NCBI GenBank assembly: GCA_008123405.1
Contig: VSSA01000024.1
Coordinates: 1 to 61,527 of the forward strand
Source: Nocardioides sp. BGMRC 2183
GTDB taxonomy: Bacteria; Actinomycetota; Actinomycetes; Propionibacteriales; Nocardioidaceae
Length of the DNA stretch: 61,527 nucleotides
Reading direction: 5' to 3'
Shown here one piece after another: positions 1 to 8,674 of this stretch (position 1 is the first letter of the stretch; every line of letters starts with the position of its first letter). The position numbers were made by a program, and so were the translations under genes. The notes below the pieces were generated by a model. It did not search any database and was not told the origin of the DNA. It worked only from the letters and a program-made list of their open reading frames with translations.

Positions 1-87
1 CACCACCGCACCGCCCACAACGAACGCTTCACCCTCACCCGCCACACCGACACCGAATGGGCCCTCCACCACCGACAACGATGCTGA
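1..87 (+). CDS. C-terminal fragment of an unidentified protein
   Basis: Frame 1 is open from the window edge to a TGA at 85-87 and encodes 28 residues rich in His and Arg, ending HHRQRC. It is followed 13 nt later by a strong hairpin terminator, which supports a real gene end. The tail resembles the ends of DUF222/HNH endonuclease (13E12-type) proteins common in actinobacteria, but too little is present to be sure. Confidence 0.45.
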   Translation, partial: HHRTAHNERFTLTRHTDTEWALHHRQRC

Positions 88-100
88 GCTGAGCACTCCC

Positions 101-129
101 GGACCCACCCGGGGTCGCCGGGTGGGTCC
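101..129. terminator. Bidirectional hairpin terminator
   Basis: A perfect 12-bp stem (GGACCCACCCGG at 101-112, complement at 118-129) with a 5-nt loop lies between two convergent genes: the partial gene ending at 87 and the MMPL gene ending at 136. There is no long T tract, as is usual in high-GC actinobacteria. Confidence 0.75.
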
Positions 130-135
130 GCACGT

Positions 136-2346
136 TCAGCGCTCGATCGGGGTCTCCACGTCGTCCGGCACCTCGTCGACCTTCTTCTCGTCGCCGTGGC
201 CGGGCCACCATGCGGCGTGACCGATCAGCGCAGTGAGCGCCGGCGTGAAGAACATCGCCATCACGAACGCCGCGATGAGGATGCCGACCGAGAGCGCGAA
301 GCCCATCGACTCGAAGAGGGCGTTGCCACCGAGCATCAGTGAGGCGAAGGTGCCGGCCAGGATCACACCCGCTGCCGCGATCGTCGGGCCGGCATGCCGC
401 ACCGCCTCTGCCGCGGCGTCGCGCGGCTCCCGACCTTCGCGTGCCTCCTCACGGAGCCGCGCGATCATCAGGATGTTGTAGTCGGTGCCGAGTGCCGTGA
501 CGAACAGGTAGATGTAGATCGGCAGCATGAAGATCAGGCCTGGTTCGCCCTGGATGTGCTGGAAGACGATCACCGATGCGCCCAGCGTCGCGGCGAACCC
601 GAGGCCCACCGCTGCCATCAGGTACCACGGCGCCACCAGGCTGCGCAGCAGCAGCGCCAGGATGAGCATGATCACGATCGCCGCCGCGGGGAAGACCACT
701 GAGTAGTCGCGCTCCATGGCGTCCTGCAGGTCGGCGAAGACCGACGGCGTGCCGCCGACGAACGCCTCGGTGCCTTCGGGCGCCTCGCCGTGGGCGACGT
801 CGCGGATCGGGCCCTTCACGTCCTGCAAGGCCTGGTCGGAGACGGGGTCGCTCTCCAGCACCAGGGAGATCTGCGCGGTCGAGCCGTCCTCGGAGATCTG
901 CGGCGGATAGACCTGGTCGACCCCGTCGGCCTCACCGAGCGCGGCAGCGTAGGTCTCCAACTCCTGCTGATCCAGGGTGGCGCCGTCCTCGGCCGCCACG
1001 ATCACCGGCACCGGCTCGGTCTGGCCGGCGGCGAAGTGCTCCTGGAAGGTCTCCAGCGCCTCGGTCGACTCCACGTCCTCGGGCAGGCTGGAGGAGAAGT
1101 CGAACGACGGGTTGAAGCCGAGCGCGAAGACGGCCAGCGCCGCCATCACCAGGCCCGACGCCACTGCATGCAGTGCGGGCCGCTTGCCGAGGCGTCGACC
1201 CATCGCGCCGAAGCGGGCCGCCTTGGGCTCCTTCCTCCAGCTCTTCGACGGCCAGAAGACGGCTCGGCCGAGCACCCGCACGGTCGCCGGCACCAGCGTG
1301 AGCGCGGCAACCAGGGTGACGCCCACCGCGATCGCCAACGCGGGACCGATCGCCTTGAAGATGCTCAGCGAGCTGAGCAGCAGCGCGAGGAAGGCCACGA
1401 TCACCGCGCCACCTGCGGAGGCGATCGCCTCACCGGCGCGCTCGATCGCATACTCCACGCCGTTCCTCACCATCGCCCGGCGGGTGGCCGGCTCGGCCAA
1501 CGCCTCCTCGCCGTGCTCGGCGACGAGATAGCGCAGACGCTCGCGGTAGCGGAACAGGAAGAAGAGGATGTAGTCGGTGCCGATCCCGTAGAGCACCACC
1601 ACCAGGATTGCCTCGATCGAGCTGTCCGCCTGGAGACCGAAGATCTCGTTGGCCCAGCCGATCAGCCCGTTGGCCACGACCGAGACCAGGCCGACCAGGA
1701 CCACCGGCATCAGGCAGATGATCACACTGCGGAAGATCAGGGCGAGGAGCCCGACGATCAGCACGATCGTGGCGATGCCGACGATCGCCAAGGTCTGTTC
1801 ACTGGACTCCTGGGAGTCCAGTCCCTGGGGGACCGAGCCGGTCGTCTGCACGCTCAGGTCGGTGCCCTCGACGAGGTCGTCGAGCTCGGTGCGCAGATCC
1901 TCGGCGTCCTCGAAAGCCTGAGGGTCGAACCCGGTGGCGCCTTCGGCCAACCCGATGATGCCGAGCTGGATCTGACCGTCCTCGGAGACATTGGCGTTGC
2001 CCTGCGGATCGGTGGTGACGACCTGCTGGACGAACGTCTCCTCGCCGAGCTCCGGCCCGAGCTCCTCGGCGATCCGAGTCACCTCGGCCTGATCCTCCTC
2101 GGTGAGCGGCTCACCGTCCTCGCGCTCGAAGACCAGGATGGCCGCGGGAGTGGTGGCGCCGGGGAAATTCTCGGCCTGCCGTTCGATGGCCTGGACGGAC
2201 TCGTAGTGGTCCGGGAGGAACTCCGACTCCTCCGAGGTCGTCTGCAGCGCAGGAGCGAGGATCGCCACCAGGACGGCCAGCACCACCCACGTGCCGATCA
2301 CGTACCAGGGGTGACGGGCGATGAATCGACCAAGGGATCTGAACAC
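136..2346 (-). CDS. MMPL (RND superfamily) transporter
   Basis: This 736-residue integral membrane protein belongs to the MMPL/YdfJ branch of RND transporters, proton-driven exporters of lipids or drugs. The expected layout is visible: an N-terminal TM segment (about 16-34), a large extracytoplasmic loop, a TM block with GIGTDY near residue 252, a second loop, and a second TM block with ALGTDY near 617. The two Asp-Tyr pairs are the proton-relay residues of the family. The C-terminus is short and charged, so it lacks the long tail of mycobacterial MmpL3. The start is GTG at 2346 (protein begins MFRSLGRF). It is transcribed away from the MpaB-like gene. The cargo cannot be read from sequence; the neighbouring lipid-catabolism genes suggest a lipid or fatty acid. 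Confidence 0.9.
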   Translation of the reverse strand: MFRSLGRFIARHPWYVIGTWVVLAVLVAILAPALQTTSEESEFLPDHYESVQAIERQAENFPGATTPAAILVFEREDGEPLTEEDQAEVTRIAEELGPELGEETFVQQVVTTDPQGNANVSEDGQIQLGIIGLAEGATGFDPQAFEDAEDLRTELDDLVEGTDLSVQTTGSVPQGLDSQESSEQTLAIVGIATIVLIVGLLALIFRSVIICLMPVVLVGLVSVVANGLIGWANEIFGLQADSSIEAILVVVLYGIGTDYILFFLFRYRERLRYLVAEHGEEALAEPATRRAMVRNGVEYAIERAGEAIASAGGAVIVAFLALLLSSLSIFKAIGPALAIAVGVTLVAALTLVPATVRVLGRAVFWPSKSWRKEPKAARFGAMGRRLGKRPALHAVASGLVMAALAVFALGFNPSFDFSSSLPEDVESTEALETFQEHFAAGQTEPVPVIVAAEDGATLDQQELETYAAALGEADGVDQVYPPQISEDGSTAQISLVLESDPVSDQALQDVKGPIRDVAHGEAPEGTEAFVGGTPSVFADLQDAMERDYSVVFPAAAIVIMLILALLLRSLVAPWYLMAAVGLGFAATLGASVIVFQHIQGEPGLIFMLPIYIYLFVTALGTDYNILMIARLREEAREGREPRDAAAEAVRHAGPTIAAAGVILAGTFASLMLGGNALFESMGFALSVGILIAAFVMAMFFTPALTALIGHAAWWPGHGDEKKVDEVPDDVETPIER

Positions 2347-2424
2347 GTTTGCTCACGCTAGTGCCACCCTGCGTCTGGCGACACCGACTTTCGTCGTGTT
2401 CACCGATCGTTGACCGGCCCGCAT

Positions 2425-2446
2425 GCGAATCAACGCTCGCATTCGC
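2425..2446. promoter_or_regulatory. Inverted repeat in divergent intergenic region
   Basis: GCGAAT (2425-2430) and ATTCGC (2441-2446) form an inverted repeat with a 10-nt spacer, one helical turn apart. It lies in the 125-bp gap between the divergent MMPL (start 2346) and MpaB-like (start 2472) genes. It could be an operator for either promoter. No confident -35/-10 pair was seen. Confidence 0.3.
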
Positions 2447-2471
2447 CTGCTCGCGGCGATAGCCTCGAACC

Positions 2472-3344
2472 GTGAGCGAGGGCTACTTTCCCGAGGGGTC
2501 GATGCTGCGACTGGTCCAGTCGCACCGAGCGGTGGGCCAGACCTACGGACAGCGAGCGCTGATCATCGGTGCCACCCACCCGGTGCCCTACGTGGGCACC
2601 TCGCAGTCCACGCTCGCCAAGGAGCGACCGTTCGAGCGCTTGGCGCACACGGCACTGGCGTTCGAGACCATCTTCTTCGCTCCCAAGGCCGAGGCGGACC
2701 GCCTGCTCGGTGCAGTGCACCGGATGCACCGTGGGGTCAACGGCACGCTCGACCAGGACGAGGGCAGCTTCGCCAGCGGCACGCCGTACGACGCCTTCGA
2801 CCCGGAGTTGATGCTGTGGACGATGGCGATGCTCGCCGACTCCTCGCGCGTCGCGTTCGAGACCCTCGTCCGGCCGCTGAACGCCGGCGAGCGGGAGGAT
2901 CTATGGGCCGACTGGGTCCGGTTCGGGGTGCTCTTCGGCATGCCCGAGTCGGTCGCCCCTGCGTCGGCGGAGGCGTTCGAGCAGTGGATGCAGGACTGGT
3001 ACGACGGCGGCCGGATGCACCTGACCGACGAGGCCCGCGCCGTGGGTCGCGCCATCGCCACGGACATGCCGGTCCCGTGGCCGATGACCCCGGGCATCAA
3101 GCTGACCAACCTGACCGTGATCGGCATGCTCCCGCCCGCCGTCCGGGACCTCTTCGGACTGCGCTGGACCCCCGCCCACGAGATCGCCTGGCGCACCGTC
3201 ACGGCGGCCGTGCGACGCTCGCAACGAGTCGTGCCGGACCGGGTCCGGCTGGGGGACAACGCCGACCTGCACCACCTGGTGATCCGCACCGAGCGCGCGG
3301 TCGTCGAGCGCGGTCGGCCGACGATGCGGCTGCCCGCCGCCTGA
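2472..3344 (+). CDS. Oxygenase MpaB family protein (DUF2236)
   Basis: This 290-residue protein matches the DUF2236/MpaB-type oxygenase family, which includes latex-clearing protein and the fungal MpaB oxygenase and binds heme b through conserved His/Arg positions. Family-like segments are seen around residues 80-120: VHRMHRGVNG, then YDAFDPELMLW and MLADSS. The start is GTG at 2472; no strong ribosome site precedes it. No signal peptide is seen, so it is probably cytoplasmic or membrane-associated. It sits alone between the MMPL gene and the convergent TetR gene, with 17 nt to the latter. In actinobacteria this family often sits near lipid or terpene catabolism genes, but no substrate can be assigned. 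Confidence 0.8.
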   Translation: MSEGYFPEGSMLRLVQSHRAVGQTYGQRALIIGATHPVPYVGTSQSTLAKERPFERLAHTALAFETIFFAPKAEADRLLGAVHRMHRGVNGTLDQDEGSFASGTPYDAFDPELMLWTMAMLADSSRVAFETLVRPLNAGEREDLWADWVRFGVLFGMPESVAPASAEAFEQWMQDWYDGGRMHLTDEARAVGRAIATDMPVPWPMTPGIKLTNLTVIGMLPPAVRDLFGLRWTPAHEIAWRTVTAAVRRSQRVVPDRVRLGDNADLHHLVIRTERAVVERGRPTMRLPAA

Positions 3345-3361
3345 TCTGCTGCCGCGGCCCC

Positions 3362-3970
3362 TCAGTTGCTCGTGGCGCCGACGATGCGCACCGCGAACTC
3401 CGCGTAGGCGGCAGCGATCGCCTCGGGTGTCCAGACCAGGTCCTCGTGGTACCACCGGGCGAGGTCGATGCCGAGCGAGAGCAGTGCTGCGGCGGCCAGC
3501 CGCGGGTCGGGGCAGTCGAAGGAGCCGTCGGCGACGCCGGCGCGGACCAGGTCGCGCAGCTCGCCGTCGATCTGGTGACGGAGCTCGGCGATCTCCGCGG
3601 AGTGCTCGTCGTCGAGGGCGGCGAGCTCGTAGTTGATGATCCGCGCGGTGGTGTGCGCCCGCGCGTGGTGCTCGGCGAAGGCGGCCGCGACGGCACGCAG
3701 CTGCTCGATCGGGTCGGGGTCCGCGGCGCGAGCGGTCCGGACCAGCTCGAGCGTCCGCTCGTGGCCGCGCTGGGAGATCAGGAAGAGCAGTTCCTCCTTG
3801 GAGCGATGGTGCACGTAGAGCGCGGCCGGGCTCATCCCGGCGGCCCCGGCGATGTCGCGGGTGGTGGTGCCGTGGAAGCCCTTCGCGGCGAACGCCTCGA
3901 TCGCGGCGGCGAGGAGCCGTTCGCGGGTCGCGTCGGCGCGGCTGCCCGCGGCCGGTGATGCATCACTCAT
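3362..3970 (-). CDS. TetR/AcrR transcriptional regulator, KstR2-like context
   Basis: A 202-residue TetR-type repressor. The N-terminal DNA-binding domain is clear: TRERLLAAAIEAF near residue 15 and TTTRDIAGAAGMSPAALYVHH at about 35-55, followed by an all-helical ligand domain. It is divergent from the thiolase operon starting at 4064. Between them lies a palindrome that fits the KstR2 operator consensus at all but one position. TetR proteins of this group typically bind acyl-CoA thioesters and release the operator. The likely role is repression of the 4.06-13.3 kb operon and of itself. Orthology to mycobacterial KstR2 is inferred from site and context, not from a sequence comparison. Confidence 0.85.
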   Translation of the reverse strand: MSDASPAAGSRADATRERLLAAAIEAFAAKGFHGTTTRDIAGAAGMSPAALYVHHRSKEELLFLISQRGHERTLELVRTARAADPDPIEQLRAVAAAFAEHHARAHTTARIINYELAALDDEHSAEIAELRHQIDGELRDLVRAGVADGSFDCPDPRLAAAALLSLGIDLARWYHEDLVWTPEAIAAAYAEFAVRIVGATSN

Positions 3971-3994
3971 CGGCGTCTCCTTCGGATTCGGGGG

Positions 3995-4024
3995 TTGACC
4001 TTAGCGGCCGCAATGCCTGATTCT
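3995..4024 (+). promoter_or_regulatory. Candidate promoter of the thiolase operon
   Basis: TTGACC (3995-4000) and GATTCT (4019-4024) with an 18-bp spacer resemble a sigma-A type promoter. The expected transcription start (about 4031) falls inside the palindromic operator at 4028-4045, which would make repression direct. Confidence 0.4.
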
Positions 4025-4027
4025 GTC

Positions 4028-4045
4028 ACTAAGCAAGCGCTTAGT
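4028..4045. promoter_or_regulatory. KstR2-like TetR operator
   Basis: ACTAAGC-AAGC-GCTTAGT is an 18-bp inverted repeat with perfect 7-bp arms. A shifted register (4032-4045) reads AGCAAGCGCTTAGT and fits the KstR2 consensus AnCAAGnnCTTGnT at every position except one (A for G). It lies between the TetR gene (start 3970) and the thiolase (start 4064). Confidence 0.65.
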
Positions 4046-4063
4046 CACCCCTCAGGAGTCCAG

Positions 4064-5284
4064 ATGCCCGAAGCTGTCATCGTCGCCACCGCCCGCTCGC
4101 CGATCGGCCGGGCCGGCAAGGGGTCGCTGGTCGACCTGCGGCCCGACGACCTCGCCGTCCAGATGGTCGACGCCGCCCTGGCGAAGGTGCCCGAGCTGGA
4201 CCGCCGCCGGATCGACGACCTGATGCTCGGCATCGGTCAGCCCGCCGGCGAGGGCGGCCACAACCTCGGCCGCATCGTCTCCGTGCTCGGCGGCATGGAC
4301 CACCTGCCCGGTACCACGGTGAACAGGTACTGCTCCTCCTCGCTGCAGACCACCCGGATGGCCTTCCACGCGATCAAGGCCGGCGAGGGTGACGCCTTCC
4401 TCTCCGTCGGCGTCGAGACGGTCAGCCGCTACGGCAAGGGCACCGCGGACGGCCTGCCCGGCACCACCAATCCGGTCTTCGAGGCCGCGACGGCCCGTAC
4501 CGCCGAGACCGCTGCCGGCGGTGCTGGCCCCTGGCACGACCCGCGCCACGACGACACCCTCCCCGACGTCTACATCGCGATGGGCCAGACCGCCGAGAAC
4601 GTCGCCTCGCTCACCGGCATCACCCGCGAGGAGCAGGATCGCTTCGGCGTGCGCAGCCAGAACCTGGCCGAGAAGGCGATCGCCGACGGCTTCTGGGCAC
4701 GCGACATCACCCCGGTCACCCGCCCCGACGGCAGCGTGGTCAGCGCGGACGACGGCCCGCGCGCCGGCGTCACCTACGAGGCGGTCTCCGGGCTCAAGCC
4801 GGTCTTCCGCCCCGACGGCACCGTCACCGCCGGCAACTGCTGCCCGCTCAACGATGGCGCCGCCGCGGTGGTGGTCATGTCCGACACGTTGGCCGCCGAG
4901 CTCGGGCTGACCCCGCTCGCCCGGATCCTCGCCACCGGCGTCTCCGGGCTCTCCCCGGAGATCATGGGCCTCGGTCCGGTCGACGCCACCCGTCAGGCGC
5001 TGGCCCGCGCCGGGATGACGATCGACGACATCGACCTCGCCGAGATCAACGAGGCCTTCGCGGTGCAGGTGCTCGGCTCGGCCCGCGAGCTCGGCCTGCC
5101 CGAAGAGAAGGTCAACGTCAACGGCGGCGCGATCGCCGTCGGTCACCCCTTCGGGATGACCGGCGCCCGGATCACCTCGACCCTGCTCAACTCGTTGGCC
5201 TGGCACGACCGACAGATCGGCCTGGAGACCATGTGCGTCGGCGGCGGCCAGGGCATGGCGATGATCGTGGAGCGGCTCTCGTGA
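4064..5284 (+). CDS. Thiolase (acetyl-CoA C-acyltransferase, FadA-type)
   Basis: A 406-residue thiolase, the final beta-oxidation step that cleaves 3-ketoacyl-CoA with CoA. The nucleophilic Cys is in NRYCSSS near residue 89. NEAFAVQ, the catalytic His in [10 protein letters not shown], and the second Cys in CVGGGQG near the C-terminus are all present. ATG 4064 is chosen because AGGAG lies at 4054-4058; an upstream in-frame ATG at 3995 would run through the operator. It is the first gene of the operon, and its stop overlaps the next start (GTGA at 5281). Overall it looks most like mycobacterial FadA3-type thiolases rather than FadA5 or FadA6, judged from memory. Confidence 0.92.
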   Translation: MPEAVIVATARSPIGRAGKGSLVDLRPDDLAVQMVDAALAKVPELDRRRIDDLMLGIGQPAGEGGHNLGRIVSVLGGMDHLPGTTVNRYCSSSLQTTRMAFHAIKAGEGDAFLSVGVETVSRYGKGTADGLPGTTNPVFEAATARTAETAAGGAGPWHDPRHDDTLPDVYIAMGQTAENVASLTGITREEQDRFGVRSQNLAEKAIADGFWARDITPVTRPDGSVVSADDGPRAGVTYEAVSGLKPVFRPDGTVTAGNCCPLNDGAAAVVVMSDTLAAELGLTPLARILATGVSGLSPEIMGLGPVDATRQALARAGMTIDDIDLAEINEAFAVQVLGSARELGLPEEKVNVNGGAIAVGHPFGMTGARITSTLLNSLAWHDRQIGLETMCVGGGQGMAMIVERLS

Positions 5285-6075
5285 GCGCCCCGTTGCCTCC
5301 CACGCCCGGCTCTGCGGCGGGCGGCCACCGCCTGGCCGGCCAGACCGCCATCGTCACCGGCGCCAGCCGCGGGATCGGGCTGGCCATCGCCGAACGTATC
5401 GTCGCCGAGGGCGGTCGGGTGGTGATCACCGCGCGCAAACCCGAGGCGCTGGACGAGGCGGTGGCGACGCTCGGCGGTCCCGAGAACGCGATCGCGGTCG
5501 CCGGCCACGCCGACGACGCGGACCACCGCACCGAGACCATCGAACGTGCGCTCGCCACCTTCGGCAGCCTGGACCTGCTGGTCAACAACACCGGGATCAA
5601 CCCCACCTACGGACCGTTGATGGAGATCGACCTCGGGGTGGCCCGCAAGATCGTCGAGGTCAACGTCTTCTCCGCGCTGGCCTGGGTGCAGGAGACCCAT
5701 CGCGCCTGGATGGCCGAGCATGGCGGCTCCATCGTCAACGTCTCCTCGATCGGCGGCCTGCGTCCCGCCCCCGGGATCGCGATGTACGGCGCCTCCAAGG
5801 CGATGCTCAGCCACCTCACCGAGGAGTTGGCCGTCGAGCTCGGCCCGGACATCCGGGTCAACGCGGTGGCCCCGGCCGTGGTGAAGACCAAGTTCGCCAC
5901 CGCCCTGTACGACGGCCGCGAGGAGCAGGTGGCCGCTGCCTATCCGCTCAAGCGGCTCGGTGTCCCCGACGACATCGGCTCGGTCGTGGCCTTCCTGCTC
6001 TCTTCCGACGCCGGCTGGATGACCGGCCAGACCCTGGTGGTCGACGGCGGCGTGCTGTTGGGCGGAGGTGCCTGA
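5281..6075 (+). CDS. SDR family oxidoreductase
   Basis: A 264-residue short-chain dehydrogenase. It has the Rossmann glycine motif TGASRGIG near residue 24, NNTG in place of the usual NNAG, and the catalytic Ser plus YGASK. A GTG start overlaps the thiolase stop, so it is translationally coupled. A FabG-like C-terminus (MTGQTLVVDGG) is present. In this operon it may act as a 3-hydroxyacyl-CoA dehydrogenase or on a side-chain alcohol; the substrate is not determinable. The NNTG variant is conservative and should not abolish activity. Confidence 0.9.
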   Translation: MSAPLPPTPGSAAGGHRLAGQTAIVTGASRGIGLAIAERIVAEGGRVVITARKPEALDEAVATLGGPENAIAVAGHADDADHRTETIERALATFGSLDLLVNNTGINPTYGPLMEIDLGVARKIVEVNVFSALAWVQETHRAWMAEHGGSIVNVSSIGGLRPAPGIAMYGASKAMLSHLTEELAVELGPDIRVNAVAPAVVKTKFATALYDGREEQVAAAYPLKRLGVPDDIGSVVAFLLSSDAGWMTGQTLVVDGGVLLGGGA

Positions 6076-6869
6076 TGCCGGCTCAGCCCCAGACCGCAGT
6101 GGTCACCGGAGCCGCCGGAGGGATCGGGCGTGCCTTGGCCACCCGGCTGGCCTCCGAAGGAGTCCGGGTGGTGGTCAACGACCTCGACGCCGAGGCACTC
6201 ACCGAGCTCGCGGGACAGATCGGCGCGCACGCCGTACCTGGGGACGCGGCGAGTGCCGAGGGTGCCGCGGCGCTGGTGGGCGCCGCCCGCGCCGAGCTCG
6301 GCCAGATCGACGTCTGGTTCGGCAACGCCGGGGTCGACGTCGGGCAGGGACTCGCCGCGACCGACGAGAGCTGGGCGCTGGCCCAGGAGGTCAACGTGAT
6401 GGCTCACGTCCGGGCCGCGCGGCTGCTGGTGCCGGGTTGGGTCGAGCGCGGTGGCGGCCGTTATGTGGTCACCGCTTCGGCGGCCGGCCTGCTCACCATG
6501 CTCGGCAGTCCGGTCTACTCGGTGACCAAGCACGGTGCCGTCGCCTTCGCCGAGTGGCTCTCGGCGACCTACCGCCACCGCGGCGTGGTGGTCCAGGCGA
6601 TCTGTCCGCAGGGCGTGCAGACCGCGATGCTGGACCGTTCCGGTCCGCTCCAGGAGCTGCTCAGCCACGATGCCGCTCTCACCCCCGACACGGTCGCCGA
6701 CCGTGCCTGGGAGGCGCTCGGACACGAGGAGTTCCTGGTGCTGCCGCACCCCGAGGTGGCCGGCTACTACGCCGCCCGCGCGACGCAGACCGACCGCTGG
6801 TTGAGCGGGATGAATCGACTGCAGCAACGACTCGAGGACCAGATCCGGCAGCCAGGAGCAGAGGGATGA
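6075..6869 (+). CDS. SDR family oxidoreductase
   Basis: A second 264-residue classical SDR with TGAAGGIG at about 11-18, GNAG (a variant of NNAG), and YSVTK as active-site Tyr/Lys. The start overlaps the previous stop in a TGATG. Unlike its neighbours it lacks the FabG-type GxxxxVDGG ending; the C-terminus is instead a basic helix (about 230-264). This suggests a different substrate class from the two flanking SDRs. Confidence 0.88.
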   Translation: MPAQPQTAVVTGAAGGIGRALATRLASEGVRVVVNDLDAEALTELAGQIGAHAVPGDAASAEGAAALVGAARAELGQIDVWFGNAGVDVGQGLAATDESWALAQEVNVMAHVRAARLLVPGWVERGGGRYVVTASAAGLLTMLGSPVYSVTKHGAVAFAEWLSATYRHRGVVVQAICPQGVQTAMLDRSGPLQELLSHDAALTPDTVADRAWEALGHEEFLVLPHPEVAGYYAARATQTDRWLSGMNRLQQRLEDQIRQPGAEG

Positions 6870-7849
6870 AGGCATGGCAGGTACGCCAACTCGGTGAGCC
6901 CGCGGTGGCGATGACGCTCAACGAGATCCCGGACGCCGAGCCCGGCCCTGGCCAGGTGGTGGTGCGGGTGCTCGCGACGCCCGCCAACTTCCCCGACGTG
7001 CTGATGTGTCGCGGTGAGTACCAGGTGCGGCCCGAGCTCCCGTTCACTCCCGGTGTCGAGGTGTGCGGCGAGGTCGCCGTGCTGGGCGAGGGCGTCACCG
7101 GGGTCGCTGTCGGCGATCGGGTGATCGGCTCGCCGGTGCTCCCGCACGGTGGGTTCGCCGAGTTCGCGGTCCTCGAGGCCGCCGGCGCCTTCCCTGCGCC
7201 GGATTCCCTCGACGACGCCGAGGCCGCCTCGCTCTTCATCGGCTACCAGACCGGCTGGTTCGGCCTGCACCGACGAGCCCACCTGCAGCCCGGTGAGACG
7301 CTGCTGGTGCACGCCGCCGCCGGCGGAGTCGGCAGCGCCGCCATCCAGCTCGGCAAGGCTGCCGGTGCCCGCGTGATCGGCGTCGTCGGAGGCCCGGCGA
7401 AGGCCGAGGTCGCGCGCACCCTGGGCGCCGACGTCGTGGTCGATCGCTACTCCGAGGACTTCGTCGCGGTGGTCAAGGCCGAGACCGAGGGCCGCGGCGC
7501 CGACGTCGTCTACGACCCGGTCGGTGGCGACACCTACGCCCGCTCCACCAAGTGCATCGCGTTCGAGGGCCGGATCCTCGTCGTCGGCTTCGCTGGCGGC
7601 GAGATCCAGTCCGCCGCGCTCAACCACGCCTTGGTGAAGAACTACAGCATCGTCGGTCTGCACTGGGGCCTCTACAACACCTTCGATCCGAGCGCGATCC
7701 GCGCCTGCCACGACGACCTGGTCCGTCTCGCCGACGCCGGCCAGGTGCGACCGCTGGTCTCCGAACGGCTCGCGCTCGCCGACGTGGCCGACGGCGTCCA
7801 GCGCCTCGGCGAGGGCACCACCGTCGGCCGTGTCGTCCACGTCGCCTGA
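6866..7849 (+). CDS. NADPH:quinone oxidoreductase-like MDR reductase
   Basis: A 327-residue zinc-free medium-chain reductase (QOR/enoyl reductase type). It has an N-terminal GroES-like fold followed by the nucleotide-binding motif AAAGGVGSAAIQ near residue 152. There are no zinc-ligand Cys clusters. The start ATG overlaps the previous stop (ATGA at 6866) and has a GAGGG ribosome site just upstream. In fatty-acid clusters this family can reduce enoyl thioesters or quinones. Here it may handle an unsaturated intermediate, but that is inference. Confidence 0.88.
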   Translation: MKAWQVRQLGEPAVAMTLNEIPDAEPGPGQVVVRVLATPANFPDVLMCRGEYQVRPELPFTPGVEVCGEVAVLGEGVTGVAVGDRVIGSPVLPHGGFAEFAVLEAAGAFPAPDSLDDAEAASLFIGYQTGWFGLHRRAHLQPGETLLVHAAAGGVGSAAIQLGKAAGARVIGVVGGPAKAEVARTLGADVVVDRYSEDFVAVVKAETEGRGADVVYDPVGGDTYARSTKCIAFEGRILVVGFAGGEIQSAALNHALVKNYSIVGLHWGLYNTFDPSAIRACHDDLVRLADAGQVRPLVSERLALADVADGVQRLGEGTTVGRVVHVA

Positions 7850-7876
7850 TCTTTCCCACTCTCGAAAGGCCCACCG

Positions 7877-8671
7877 ATGACGTCTTCCACCCTGCTCGAC
7901 GACCTCGACACCCGTGACGGCGTACGTCGTACTGCGGTGGTCACCGGCGCCGCGCGTGGCATCGGTGCCGCGGTCGCCCGGCGCCTCGCCGCGGACGGGA
8001 TGGCGGTCGCCGTCCTCGACCTCGACGAGTCCGCCTGTGCGGCGGTGGTCGAGGAGATCCGGGCCGCCGGCGGCGACGCGCGCGCGGTCGGCTGCGACGT
8101 CGCAGACCCCGCCTCGGTGACCGCCGCGGTGGAACGCATCGCGGCCGAGCTCGGCGCCCCGACCGTGCTGGTCAACAACGCCGGCATCATCCGCGACAAC
8201 CTGCTGTTCAAGATGAGCGTCGAGGACTTCGACGCGGTCACCGCCGTCCACCTGCGCGGCGCCTTCCTGATGACCCAGGCGGTACAGCGGCACATGGTCG
8301 CCGCGGAGTACGGCCGGGTGGTCAACCTGTCCAGCACCAGCGCGCTCGGCAACCGCGGCCAGGCCAACTACGCCGCGGCCAAGGCAGGTGTGCAGGGCTT
8401 CACCAAGACCGTCGCCTTCGAGCTCGGCCGGTTCGGGGTGACCGCCAACGCGATCGCGCCCGGCTTCATCGAGACCGACATGACCGCCGCCACCGCGGCA
8501 CGGGTCGGGGTGGAGTTCGAGGAGTACAAGTTGGCGGCCGCGGCGCAGATCCCGGTCGCCCGCACCGGCCGTCCCGACGACATCGCGCACGCCGTCTCCT
8601 TCTTCGCCAGCGAGGGCGCCGGTTACGTCTCCGGTCAGGTGCTCTACGTGGCCGGCGGACCGCGGAACTGA
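7877..8671 (+). CDS. FabG-like SDR (3-oxoacyl/3-hydroxyacyl dehydrogenase type)
   Basis: A 264-residue SDR with TGAARGIG near residue 23, NNAG, the catalytic Ser, YAAAK, and the FabG-like signature NAIAPGFIETDMT. The closing segment is SGQVLYVAGG. A GAAAGG ribosome site at 7863-7868 precedes the ATG. It sits directly upstream of the APH kinase and the ACAD10/11-like dehydrogenase. This is the same company kept by LvaD in the levulinate pathway, where the SDR oxidises the 3-hydroxyacyl-CoA made by the pair. That role is the best guess here. Confidence 0.9.
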   Translation: MTSSTLLDDLDTRDGVRRTAVVTGAARGIGAAVARRLAADGMAVAVLDLDESACAAVVEEIRAAGGDARAVGCDVADPASVTAAVERIAAELGAPTVLVNNAGIIRDNLLFKMSVEDFDAVTAVHLRGAFLMTQAVQRHMVAAEYGRVVNLSSTSALGNRGQANYAAAKAGVQGFTKTVAFELGRFGVTANAIAPGFIETDMTAATAARVGVEFEEYKLAAAAQIPVARTGRPDDIAHAVSFFASEGAGYVSGQVLYVAGGPRN

Positions 8672-8674
8672 ACC

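Noticed and set aside
2342-2349. AACACGTT at the MMPL start, resembling a KstR core
   Set aside because: The outer T and A of TnnAACnnGTTnnA do not match and the word overlaps the GTG start codon; probably coincidence.
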